In this document: piece by piece, positions 11,830 to 22,853 of the stretch | How the letters are laid out: each line of letters starts with the position of its first letter | How positions within the stretch are numbered: the first letter of the stretch is position 1 | Source of the DNA: Dreissena polymorpha | Taxonomy: Eukaryota; Mollusca; Bivalvia; Myida; Dreissenidae | Length of the DNA stretch: 64,000 nucleotides | Direction of reading: 5' to 3' | Assembly: GCF_020536995.1 (NCBI RefSeq) | Contig: NC_068360.1 | Span: forward strand, 14,000,178-14,064,177 | Program-made: the position numbers and the translations under genes | Notes under the pieces: model-generated | What the model was told of the DNA's origin: nothing | Seen by the model: only the letters and a program-made list of their open reading frames with translations | Databases searched by the model: none

Positions 11830-13535
11830 AAAACCGTTTGCAAACCAGCGGTGTATTGCTTAATTACTATCACGATTGTGCAGTCTGTGGTATTCTTGGT
11901 CGTTACCAGTAACTGGACAACAATACGCAGAGTCAACAACGAGCCCAACACCGTACAACTGTGCACGGTGTGTGAGGTCCTCGTACCAATGATCGACAAA
12001 AATGGCATTGCCAGTCAAGTTGCAAAGCTCAAAGAACCTCCAAACTTGCAGTGCTGTGGAGGAGCAGCAGAAATAATTACTTTATCGGCACAGAAGGCAA
12101 GCAGTATGTTTACCAATAATAAGGATTTACATTCTGAGTTTTCTTTAATGTATTCACATGAATGTGTTGATGGTATGACGCAAGACAAGTTAAACGTAAA
12201 GAATGAGGCCAGTCTTTCTTATCTGATTGACACGTTTGCTTGGTTCTAAATATTTTATATCTAAAGAGCCTATATTATTTAAATATAAAATTTATTATTT
12301 GCATATATCCTCTTTTCTTTTTATAGCAAACAGCGGATATTTTCTACAAGCGTATTCGTTATAGTGAGTTATTATTTTGCAGATAATTACAATTTACACT
12401 AATATGACATTGTCTTTCCCATTATTATTATTCTTTAAGATGTTGCCAACTTTTTTTAGAAAATGATTCTATAAGCAAAAAATGTAACCATGCTGTCAGC
12501 GTTAGAGTAAAAGAAGACAAATGCTTCCGCCAAATATAACTTTTTTGGTTCAAACACATGTATGTCATGCATTGTAATGAAGGGCTTACAATTCTATGCA
12601 CTTTTTGTGATTTATTTTTACGGCAATCATCAATATAGCTGAAGACGAGAATTCCATTCATTATTTAACTGTAGTGGTGCCAGAGGCTGTCTATAAGATG
12701 TGTGATTCGTCGGTAGATCAGACACCATATGTGCGGGCGGTGGGAATAACAGGGTTCAAACATGTTGGAGGTAATACATAACACGTGTTTAGTTTGGCTA
12801 AGCTGTGCATGCATATGTGGTTTCATTTATTGTTAACGGTGAAAAGCATTGTCATGCATTATCGTGCATGCATATGTGGTTTTGTTAAATGTTGACGGTG
12901 AAAAGCATTGCAATGTACTATCTAAGTTTATAACGCTTCTTGCAGTATTAATTTGTTTATGAAGTAATTTACCTATCGAAAGCTGCGACAATATGGCTTT
13001 TGTCGAATAAATATATAAAATTATATAAAATTAATTTTCTATTTTGCGATAATTGTGCATGACACATGTACTCGCACAATTTCTAAACGCACTTAATAAA
13101 TATACGCAGAAAGTGTCAACTTGTAGTCCAAACTTCTATTTTTTAGCCCTCTATCAACCTCTCTGGAACCAGAACGGTCAGACGGTGACGCAACCAAGCA
13201 TTAATCACATTACCCACTTGCAGGACGAGGGCGAAATCTTTATCCGTCTTGCTGGCTTGTACATGATTTCAAGCCGACTTGCCATTCAGACTAATGCTTC
13301 GACCATTGATAGTGTATTTTCACACTCTATTTACGTACTGTCACATAAATATGGGACTCGACGTTTGCTCGGAGAACGAAGAACGACTCTTTTCGGTGGG
13401 GACCAAACAGTCAGCACGTTCACAGCAGTCTACAGCCTTGACCTACACGACCGACTTTCTGTTGGCATCAATAACCCCGAACACATCGATGCACAAAGCA
13501 ATAATAATACTTTCTCTATCCACTCTGCCGGGTAA
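11830..13535 (+). CDS. TNF superfamily ligand, copy 1 (first exon not located)
   Basis: A type II membrane cytokine of the TNF ligand family; family members trimerise and bind TNF receptors at the cell surface. Visible exons are 11830-12096, 12327-12363, 12675-12770 and 13147-13535, with phases 0, 1 and 1 at the junctions, giving 789 nt (262 residues and a stop). Exon A begins after AACAG with an in-frame TAA upstream, so an earlier start exon must exist. It encodes a hydrophobic anchor (YCLITITIVQSVVFLVV) and a stalk with LCTVC and QCCGG. The 37-nt microexon gives FYKRIRY. Exon C gives KMCDS. The terminal exon is the TNF-homology domain: GEIFIRLAGLY, YVLSHKYGTRRLLGE and YSLDLHDRLSVGI line up with the GLY..YSQV, strand and VFQL..GDRL blocks of the family. 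The first visible intron uses a GC donor (AAG|GCAAGC). AATAAA lies shortly after the stop. Which TNF subfamily is unclear. Confidence 0.85.
12327..12363 (+). other. Conserved 37-nt microexon of TNF copy 1
   Basis: Bounded by TTTTTATAG and GTGAGT. Twelve codons plus one base (QTADIFYKRIRY). The counterparts in copies 2 (23688-23724) and 3 (53196-53232) have the same length and donor. It was found by alignment of the three introns and is too short for frame prediction. Confidence 0.85.
12803..12922. repeat. Two-copy direct repeat of about 60 bp
   Basis: GTGCATGCATATGTGGTTT and GACGGTGAAAAGCATTG recur about 60 bp apart, in the last intron of TNF copy 1. Confidence 0.8.
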
Positions 13536-13599
13536 CGCGTTTAATCACGCATTTAAACTGGTACGTGTTTTCAAATATAATTTAAATAAAATCCGACAA

Positions 13600-15935
13600 T
13601 GTTTTCTATTCCATAACAGTAAGAACCACATTTAAAATAGAAAAAAATGCTCTAAGGTCCGCGCGAACAGCTTGTCAGTTAATTTGCACATTTAGACGTG
13701 TTGGCATATTTTCAACAACAATGTGATCAGCTGTTTTACAAAAAAGACAAAGTGACCGTGATTTGAATAAGTACGTGTTTATGTAACCTTAATTTTCATA
13801 TTGGTTACAATCGTTCGTAAACCGTCCCTTTCAGTGCAATGTTGTTTTATGCGTTACAAAGTCGTTAAATTTTGATCAAATTATTTATCATTCATAATGT
13901 TAACAAACAATTTCTTCTCAATAAATTATGCATATTTAATTTGTTTTGAAAATTATGTATTATTTTGTCAAAGTCTAATTCTGACCATTCAATCATAAAT
14001 TCTTGTAAATAAGCATATCTCTATAGTTTATGTACCGTTCTTTGTTTACACGTTGCATAATTTCACCATTCAAAGGACTTTAGCACTCTTTTCTGCAGTC
14101 TCAATGCAGTTTCATTCATTGTGATTTTTTTTAATTGACTAATCATGTTTCCGGGTATATAACGTAAATAAAGATTCCTTGCAAAAAAAGCTGAAAGCAC
14201 TACAATGAAAATACATCCTCTAATAATACCTGAAAAATCCGCGATAATTACAAAGAAACCACGTTTTCATCGAATGTTTATTTTCGATATTTCCTCAAAC
14301 AACAAAATCTCAAACACAAAGTCGATATTAGCTGTATGTGCTATTATAACATTCCAATGGTCACAGAGGACGTGTACCCCCTGGCGAATAAATTCCATTT
14401 AGCTTCTGTTTCATCTTCGACAGGGCATATCTGTATCGTTTTCGCAAAACATTAATATGATTTATATATTGACGAACGTAATGCAAGTCACACTGGACGA
14501 TGCTTCCACAGCGTTTTCTAGGCGTTTTTAAAACCGGTCAGAACGCCGTGCGATAAACGTGAAAAAGTCACATAATATAAGATATTGTATGGTTATCACA
14601 TATGATCCTCAAGGTGTCCTTATTGCGCTCTCACGAAGTCATCATAGCGTCTTGACAACGTTCAACCCGTTCTCAAAATGAGATAGAAGCTTCTACTACA
14701 GGAAAAAGGCGTGCTCATGGATCTTTCGGCGTTTTAAATAAACTGTATCTACAATTTGTACACAATCTAACGTTATCAATACCTGTTTATCTTTCGACGC
14801 GAAAGCATGAAGTATTGATGCATATACATTGAAAAGCCTATATACAAAACTGAAATTAAATTTTATTTAATTAACCTATGCCAATAACGACGTTATTCTA
14901 TCCAAAACTGTGATAAAACAACAATATAATATGTTTTTATTCATTTGTTACATTTTCCATCAAAATATTTGTAAAATGAAAAAATGTAGGTATTGAATAA
15001 TTTCAAATATCACTGTGAAACTTAAATACACATATGCAAAATCAAAATTATTGTACAATTAGTATGTTACAAACAAAACAATTTGATGGTCTTGCAGGCC
15101 CAAATGGAATATGGCATTAACACATTAAACTGATTACGACATACACAAATATGCCGTTGTATTGAATATTTAAATAATCGTTAAATGTATAAAGATGGTT
15201 TACATTATATATTTATAATACACATCGAATAATGAATTATAGGATTTATATAATATAATATTGGCATAGTATATGTCTTGCTGGATCAATATAATAATGC
15301 CCTCACGTTATATATCCACAAATGCATATTGCATAATTTCAGATTGACTTACTGTAAAGACATTTGACTTAATATTTTATTTAGACATAACAATAATTAA
15401 TTGTTTTCGTATAAAACAGTTCTTTATTTCCAAAAGCCTTGATGCAAAATAACAGGATCGCAGTCTTCTACATTTCTAATTGTCTAAACAAAAAATACGC
15501 ATTTAATGCGAATATGTTATCAAGCATTATCATCTGTAGCTACTGAATTGAACTACCAGAGTGAAGGATCACATGACTTTATGCGAACCGGAAAGTGGTG
15601 CGCTTTTTTTCAAATAACTTGTTTTATTCTATATCCAATAAATTCATTCAATCGGCATTCTTCATATGTAACACGTGACCGTCCAATATATTCCGGTATT
15701 GGATCCAAAAAGTCTGTATTTTTTCCATACTGGACGGTTGAGTACAAGTGCACTAAGCAATTGTTTTATAACGATAAAAGCCGTTACCGAGAAAAAGTAT
15801 CCGAATGTACTATAATCGACTCGGGCGCTTGTCTTGAAAATAGCATAGATGCAATTAAAGCATTTTAAAATCAAAATTAAAATGAAACAAAGAGCTGAAG
15901 AATAATAGAATCTATAGGATATAGAATAAAAAGTT
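13600..15935. other. Intergenic, nothing recognised
   Basis: AT-rich. The 120-codon frame at 15506-15868 has no recognisable domain and a shadow frame on the other strand. It contains a short inverted pair (CCGTCCAATAT against ATACTGGACGG) near 15683-15740. Confidence 0.4.
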
Positions 15936-16077
15936 TATAAGACGTTTAAACTGTACAATACGTGATATATTTGGACTCGCACACAGTTTGAAGTCATATT
16001 AACGGCTCGTCCAATATGACGTCAAACTGTGTGCTCGTCCAAATATATCTCCGTATTGTACAGTAAAACGTCTAATA
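15936..16077. mobile_element. Foldback MITE, about 142 bp
   Basis: Arms of about 65 bp are inverted copies: ACTGTACAATACG, GATATATTTGGAC and CACACAGTTTGA on the left pair with TCAAACTGTGTG, GTCCAAATATATC and CGTATTGTACAGT on the right. The loop is only a few bases around AACGGCTCG. No coding sequence. Confidence 0.8.
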
Positions 16078-17303
16078 ACCTATAATTAACGATTTTTCTT
16101 CAGAATTTAAACGTGTGCATGAAAAACAGATTTATATGCTGCTTATGTCAATGTAAAATACATAATAATTACTTTATTTAATAAAAATGTGTTCCTGTTC
16201 AAAAAGTCTACTGCATTCATTTATACGGTTATGCAACGAGAAATTTTGTCACCGATTTCAGACGTATTCATGGATTTATTCTTATACATTAAGCTATCGT
16301 CACCAACTGCAAGAAAAACTGACTTTTATGCAATAAAGATTTTTGCAAATGAATTTCAATAACTCGAGATATTTGCAAAAGTAAAGCTCTTAACGGTGTG
16401 TTTACATCGTGTGTAAACACCAGAAATCCCTATTGATTCTGCACCCTGACTAGAATTACAAATATACAGAGTTTAAGCAAGCAGGGGGATTACCGTAGTC
16501 GGTTTAAGAATAAGTGTTACACAGTTCGGTCCCTTTTTACCTTTGATACATTGATGTTCCTATTTAAGGGGTGTTGCTGCAGTTTTGCTGTTTTTTTTTC
16601 CATCGAATAGATTTTGTCAAAAATGTATATTTAATATATACATACAAATACTATGTGAAAAATGAATAAAAACATAGGGTCAGCGGCCTTGTTTTAATTT
16701 TATTCACCATTATATAACATGTACTTTTTCAATAAAACTGAAAAATCTCTAATTGCGTAAAAATAATTAATAACCCATGAAATTGGCAACATGTAGATAT
16801 TATATAAGCTAAGATACAAAATATATACAATTTAATTAAACCATACACTACCAATAAAATGGAGTACACAAGTTTAATTTTAAGAAATTAATTTTTTAAA
16901 TTTTTTATGTCACCCAAACGACATCATTTTTTTTACTATTTTAACCACATAAATGGAATTTAAAAAAAATCTGCCAAATAGAATTCTGTGAAACTGCTAA
17001 AACATGTTCATCTACGTATATGAATCATAAAACACAAATAAAAAAAGGGGGTCACCGCACTTTTAACAAAGATTTTTTGTTTTAATTATCCCTACCGTCT
17101 AGACGTCAAATTTCATTAAAAAAAAAACAGCAATAAGACATAAAACCCAAGTACCGGTACATAGATTGTCAGAAATATGCATAAACATTGTTTACAATCT
17201 TAACTGGGATCACAACAGCTTACCAAAAAAAAAAAGATATTTAATCACAAACATACAACCATACAGTATCAAACTCGACCTTAATCATTAATAACTTACA
17301 TGT
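16078..17303. other. Intergenic, nothing recognised
   Basis: Very AT-rich with A and T tracts. No supportable feature. Confidence 0.4.
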
Positions 17304-17505
17304 TTACAGATTTCGGCATGTTTTGAAGTTTGTGTTTAAATGCTTTAAATCGATAAATGTAAACAACAGGACTAAAGAGTTCCAGTATAAAACAAGTATG
17401 AAATTAAAGAAAGAAAAAAAGTTTAAAAAAAAGTTAACCCCGCCTGGGATCGAACCACTGACAATTGTTTTATGAACCAACTCGGTCATTGCTGATGATA
17501 CTGAT
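17304..17505 (+). mobile_element. Diverged tRNA-bearing TTAA MITE
   Basis: The family head is present (TTTCGGCATGTTTTGAAGTT, then GATAAATGTAAAC and GTTCCAGTA), followed by GGATCGAACCACTGACAA and a tRNA-like part that differs from the other copies after that point. The outer termini are not recognisable. Confidence 0.65.
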
Positions 17506-17601
17506 ACTATATTCCCTCATTCGTTTGTTAATTATGAGTAACAATATGTGCTTTTAAATAAAAATAAAATATATCGGGTATCGGACTGTGTCTTTCAATG
17601 A

Positions 17602-17832
17602 TTACGATGACCTGGCAATCCCTTTTCTAGTTGATTTAGGTTGTCGCAATCTTAACGCCTGCATTTCTGTGTAAACGAGGCGAATCCACTGTCTAACAAG
17701 CAGCGTGCGTGACGAGTGACTTGCATCATGTATTATATTTGGTCGTGTCCGCCGGTAAGGACCCTCCACAAGAAGTTCCCAAGGACATATGTATTCTTGT
17801 TCTGACATAATGAAGCACAAATAAGAAATCAA
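17602..17832 (-). CDS. Open frame of uncertain status
   Basis: A 76-codon frame with elevated GC compared with its flanks. Its R-rich middle (RTLLVRQWIRLVYTEM) resembles, to my eye only, the basic segment of the P2X7-type C-terminal domain carried by many invertebrate proteins. It lies downstream, in the minus-strand sense, of the terminal exon at 17967-18167, which already has its own stop and polyadenylation signal, so it is more likely a relic or chance frame than a further exon of that gene. Confidence 0.15.
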   Translation of the reverse strand: MISYLCFIMSEQEYICPWELLVEGPYRRTRPNIIHDASHSSRTLLVRQWIRLVYTEMQALRLRQPKSTRKGIARSS

Positions 17833-17966
17833 AGGACAGTTAAGTTACATGGTAAATTATCAATTTAACTGAGCGAGTATCATATCGCATCAATAATTGT
17901 ATCATTATATATTAAAAAGTATGTCTAAAACCTGACTGTGCATTACTGCGGTGGTTTATTTTTCAA

Positions 17967-18167
17967 TCAAAAGATGGTACATCCACAACATGTGCATGTT
18001 GGTGCTCGAAATTGCTCAACTTCTGGATCTGTTGTGTTGCCTCCAAGATTGTCTTCACTTGTATCGCTGTCTAGAAAACGTTCCCCAATTGTTCGTTCAT
18101 GTATTTGATCATCATCATTAGCATCTTCATCCACAGCTTCACCGTCTATGTTTTCATTTTCGTCTAC
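17967..18167 (-). CDS. 3'-terminal exon of an unknown gene, CaaX-like end
   Basis: Read on the minus strand, TTATTTCACAG at 18168 and above is followed by 66 open codons and a TGA at 17967-17969. AATAAA lies about 10 nt further on (17955-17960). The exon is acidic (VDENENIDGEAVDEDAND), then has GERFLDSDTSEDN and ends FRAPTCTCCGCTIF. The last four residues, CTIF, fit a CaaX prenylation box with three nearby cysteines that could be palmitoylated. This is inference from the motif alone. The CTCCGC cluster also resembles the start of P2X7-type cysteine domains. Upstream exons were not found in 18.2-20 kb. The frame lacks an ATG, as expected for a last exon. Confidence 0.45.
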   Translation of the reverse strand, partial: VDENENIDGEAVDEDANDDDQIHERTIGERFLDSDTSEDNLGGNTTDPEVEQFRAPTCTCCGCTIF

Positions 18168-20742
18168 CTGTGAAATAAAATATGTTATGTAAATACAACA
18201 TTAATACAATTGAAAAACAACAACAACAAGTAATATTTTATTGAAGATGTTAATAATTTAATAAGATTGAACATACATTAAATTTTTAAGTTTCATAGTT
18301 TAAAGCAACGCAGTACCATAGGCTACGTATAAATATTTCAATCAATATTGAAAGCATAAGTGCAGTGATTCCATTTTAAATGAGGTTGTGATAACGTGAC
18401 AACAGTAGAAAAAAGGGAGAAAACATTTTAAAATCCCTTTTAATTGTGATCATCAAAATCAAGATAGTACTTTTTTAAGCAATGCTTATTACAAGCGAAA
18501 TATAAAAAACAGGTGTAATACTGTGAAATATTTTCTAAGTAAAAGTCAGGAAATATATTTTGCACGAGTGCTCGTGTCGTATGTCTTATGTCCTTATTTG
18601 TCGCGTTAGTACTACTCGTTGCAAGTCGGTATTTTCTTAACTACGCTATGAACGATAACCACCGCATCCGCCGCATCTGAGGCTATTAATAGATGCGGGA
18701 AAAAAACACTTTTTCTGATAAACAAGTATAGTGGGATGTTTTTAACCTCGTTTATAGTGCATGCTACATGTACTACAGCGGGGTTAAATGTGACATTTCT
18801 GGGGAAAGTTCTTTTGTTCTCAACAGATAGCGGCGATCTTTTGTATTTACGGATGCTAACAACGCAATAGTAGAATGTTAAGCTTGTTTATATTCACAGT
18901 TCTCAATTTATAAAACGTTGAATATGAGTTCACCGATTACTACAGGTATGCTATAGACAACCACAAACATGCTTTATAATCGATTAAACCGAATAAAAAA
19001 GAACAACTACATATAACAAGAAATATCTTTTAAAAAGGTAGTCGGCGTAAATGCTGACTTTGAAATAAAAATTGCAATTTACGTTTTTGAATAATTAAAT
19101 TGAAAACAAAAGTTTAACTTTTGTGTTTATTTTTCACTTGTAAGTCGCATATTCACCGCATGAAATGTGTGTTATCATTGTCAAACCACACATTACTGTA
19201 AGTAGATAAAAATTATACTACCTGAGAACACATCATATGTGTCCTTACATGCCTTATTATGAGTATATTTCTTCACCATCGAAATATATCGTATGTTATT
19301 ATTTGATTTACATGCAATGTTCTTTCGACCCATTAAAATCACACTATCATAGCCGCGTCATGCGAAAACGGGTCTGTTTTTTTGCTGTTCGCAATAAAAT
19401 CACTCAATGTGTTATACATTATGTATCTCCTGACCAGACTGAGAGATGCGCAGGCTGAGTGGGCTATATATATGATGGGCGCATATGGAATATGACCCAT
19501 TTTCGCATGACGAGGGTCATTAAAAATCTCATTGCGAATTGTAAACGGCACATTTTAGCACAATGCTTTTCGATACAAAATTGATTTCAAAATAGCAAAC
19601 TTGTAAATAAGGGCAGCCTATCCAGACGTCCAGGAACGATTTCCAGACGTGCTGACCGAATACGGCAAACATTTGTGGTTGAATAATTAAACGATTTTCC
19701 TCTTACCGTGACACTATACTATTTCGGTAATGTTTGTTTTCTCATCTTGAAAGCAAAACTGTGTTTATCGATAGTCAATAATATCTTCCCCTGACGATTT
19801 AGTGAACGAGTACTGACTCTGAAATTCTGCGAGATGGATTTTAACGCGAAATTGTAACTGGGCCACAATTTGTGTCGTTTGAACATACAGAGAGAAGTCC
19901 GGAATTCCTTAAACTGAACAGTGCTACATCTTTTGCGCTGAGCACAGATACAGTGATGTAGCAAAAGTTCAGTGGCTTTATCTCGAATCAGCCTATGAAA
20001 TATTCGAAAATATTCATGCGGGTCTGCTGACGTTATGTAAAAGTCATGTAAGTTGAAAAGCTGGGTAAACAGCTATGCCGAAAAAGCGCATTAGTGCTCT
20101 ATACCTATGTTAAGGTCAGAGTTGTTGACACCGTGTGAACTGCTAGGGTAACAAGTGATGCATAAACAACAAAGTACGGTCAACAGGGCTGTCTGTATGA
20201 CTAACTAATTCGTGAGTAAAAAGTATTGCTCGCAGATTTGTTTTTTTTATTTATTTTCATCAATTATCTTATTGTATATTTCGAATTAGTATATGGTGTA
20301 AATTATATTCTTAATGAGATAGGTATTCGATATTCCAACAATATTCATTTAATATGATGGTTATTGCAAATTGTCTTCATATTCAGTTCTAATTACCATT
20401 TTCATCATAATTTCTATGCTTTCAGAATGTCAACAAAGGGCCATGTTGTTGTTATTGTGTCTAAGTTATCTCTATAAAATAAAAAAGTGCACACAAATCT
20501 CGACCCGTGCAGTATGACACACTCTTTATAAATTTGAATGGCGTGTGTTCTTTTTAAACTTGCGATTATTTTGGAAAATTGAGTTGAGTATTAAATTATG
20601 CAATAGCGAACAACTTCGGTGCCTTAAGCGCTTTGATTTATTCCACTGCAGTGTTGCACTGACCCATTAAAGCTTGACCCAATTTCTAAAAATATTAGCA
20701 GCTAAGATAAATATAATTGTCAGTGCAGGCCTTATCCAGTGT
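18168..20742. other. Intergenic or intronic, nothing recognised
   Basis: Upstream exons of the minus-strand CaaX-like gene are expected here but I could not pick them out. Several 60-80 codon frames at 19237-19964 overlap on opposite strands and show no family resemblance. Confidence 0.35.
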
Positions 20743-20765
20743 TGTTATTTGCGTTGAACATGAAG
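20743..20765 (+). CDS. Candidate first exon of TNF copy 2
   Basis: ATG AAG at 20760-20765 is followed exactly by a consensus donor GTAAGTC. The exon ends in phase 0, matching the phase-0 acceptor at 22854, so joining them would give a short cytoplasmic tail before the membrane anchor. The 5' limit is arbitrary. Support is only the start-plus-donor pattern and phase, so it may be chance. Confidence 0.25.
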
Positions 20766-22853
20766 GTAAGTCTCATTTATTTCCAATTTACAATAGTTTT
20801 TCTATTGCAGTATAATAGTTTGTGCATTTAATGGCTAATGCAGTTTTTAGTGCATTAAAGTTAAGCACTGTATTGCGCATAACAGAAAGTTAGCACATAG
20901 TTTAACAACGCGGGTTTTGTTCGCCTCTTATAACGAATATTATGTTATTGTTGTTGGTGGTGGTGCCTGGTGGTGGAGGTGGTGGTGTTTGAATGTTTAG
21001 ATGCCGCTAGGTTGAATTGAAAACATGCCTATAACGTTATATGAACGTAAATAATCTCGTTGGGATCCCATTAATTACACAGTATTCAAACTGGCATTTT
21101 GATAAAGCTTAAAATAGACAGTGATTTGAAGCTTTCATAATATCGAATTCGTATTGTATTGTATTTGTGAACGTTATTGTTAGGAACAGTGTCTTTACCG
21201 AACACCAAAGACCCAAAGGATTTTTTCAACATGAATATGTAATTTTGGTGAAAATTTAGTACAGGATTCAGGTGCAAAAGGAGAATAAAGTGATAAAAAA
21301 TATTTAAATAAACGCGATAAGCAGGAACATATCAAAATTGTGCAAATATTTACATGGAGGATGTGTCACTGCCATCATTATGTTATGCTTCGGCATGTTC
21401 AGCCTGATGTTTACCGTCAAAGTCAACTTTCACAAGGTTTCGTGTAAAGACTAATTTTTACAACGTTTATTTCGTTTCTCTTCATTACGTATGTCTAGAA
21501 TGAACTGCTATTTATTATTCAACATGAATATAATGATAATTTAGCTTGAATACATACATGAGTCATACAAACGTTCCATGCGAATCAGTGAAAACCAGAT
21601 GTTCTTTGTCACGTTTTTGTGACCAGTTTATTTTCGTTTTTGATATTTCGTTTGTATACATGTATCTTAAATCAGTAACAAATAAGTAACTGATCATTTT
21701 ATCACTTACTTATTTGTTACTAGATTTAAGCGACAAAGGTCGTTAAAGCGGTATGTGAGTGTAGTATTCACTTTAAAAACTAGTTCTGTATACTCATGAG
21801 ATTTTAACTTGTCAAACATCGCGTCTTTTAGAAAAATGAGGACTCCTCCATTGTTTATGCACAGAAAGTTTTTTCTATCACCATATCTAAATATTGCAAT
21901 ATTGTGTATAATATCGCTTGTGAATACTCTGCTTTCACTTTCTTATTCTCAATAATATGTTTAATCTACCACGACCGAATATATGTGAGAAATGCCCTTG
22001 TTTACCTGTAAAGATAACGACCGAATAATTAACCTATTTAAAATCACAATTGTCATCCAAATAAGAAACTGTTTTGTTAACGCTATCAGGTATTGAAGTT
22101 CTACTACCCAATAATTTATATTTTTATGTCAGGGTCTCATAAATATGTATATGCATACACTTACCGGACATAACGTTTAAAGTAAAACATATCTTTGGAA
22201 TTTTGTAAAAGCTATCTTAATTGAACATGACCAGGAGAGAAACACAAGAGCAGCAATGTTTCACTTCTCGAAACTTTCACCAACTGAGCGATGCACAATG
22301 GCAACCCCGTAAACATAATTGTCGAAAACTAAAAAGTGATTTATGTAGTCTTCTAGTTGAATCCGTATTTTCACAATCCGTATATATTTGTGTACTGTTT
22401 TGATAGTTTAAGATTATTTCTTAACATAGAAAGTATCATAAGTATGATCATTTATGATGCTTATGACTGCACTATATATAAGATTTATGTAGAAGTCTTC
22501 ACAAATGTACAGTATAATTATGATTATGAAAAATAAAATAATAGTTTTTAATTAGAATACTTCAAAATATACAATCGAAAATATGGGGATTATGAGTTAA
22601 CACAATTTTTTTCAACTTGGTTTACGAATCGGTATTAAAAATAATGTACTTGATCGACATTAAGAGACAATGCGGTAAACGTTACTTTCAAAAATTTATT
22701 TGCAAAATATATATGATGTCAATTGTGATGGAAGTACGATAAGCAATAGTCAAATACACAATGTAATCTTATGGCAGCACAGAAGTGGAAGTTTCAAACG
22801 GGTACGTAACTTACTCGTTGGCTCTTAAGATAATAACACTTTCAAATTTTTAG
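20766..22853. other. Region before TNF copy 2, one hairpin
   Basis: If the candidate first exon is right this is intron 1. It contains a GGT-rich simple repeat (about 20951-20990) and the hairpin at 21663-21732. No other feature is supported. Confidence 0.35.
21663..21732. repeat. Imperfect hairpin, about 29-bp arms
   Basis: CTTAAATCAGTAACAAATAA on the left pairs with TTATTTGTTACTAGATTTAA on the right, with a loop of about a dozen bases. Likely a foldback element remnant. Confidence 0.8.

Noticed and set aside
20951-20990. GGT-rich run as a glycine-rich coding segment
   Set aside because: Simple repeat with no open frame of useful length.
22771-22801. ATGGCAGCACAGAAG followed by GGGTACGT as a possible TNF copy 2 start exon
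   Set aside because: The donor would leave phase 1, which puts a stop early in exon A. The string more likely echoes the exon A end (GGCAGCACAGAAGG) by chance.
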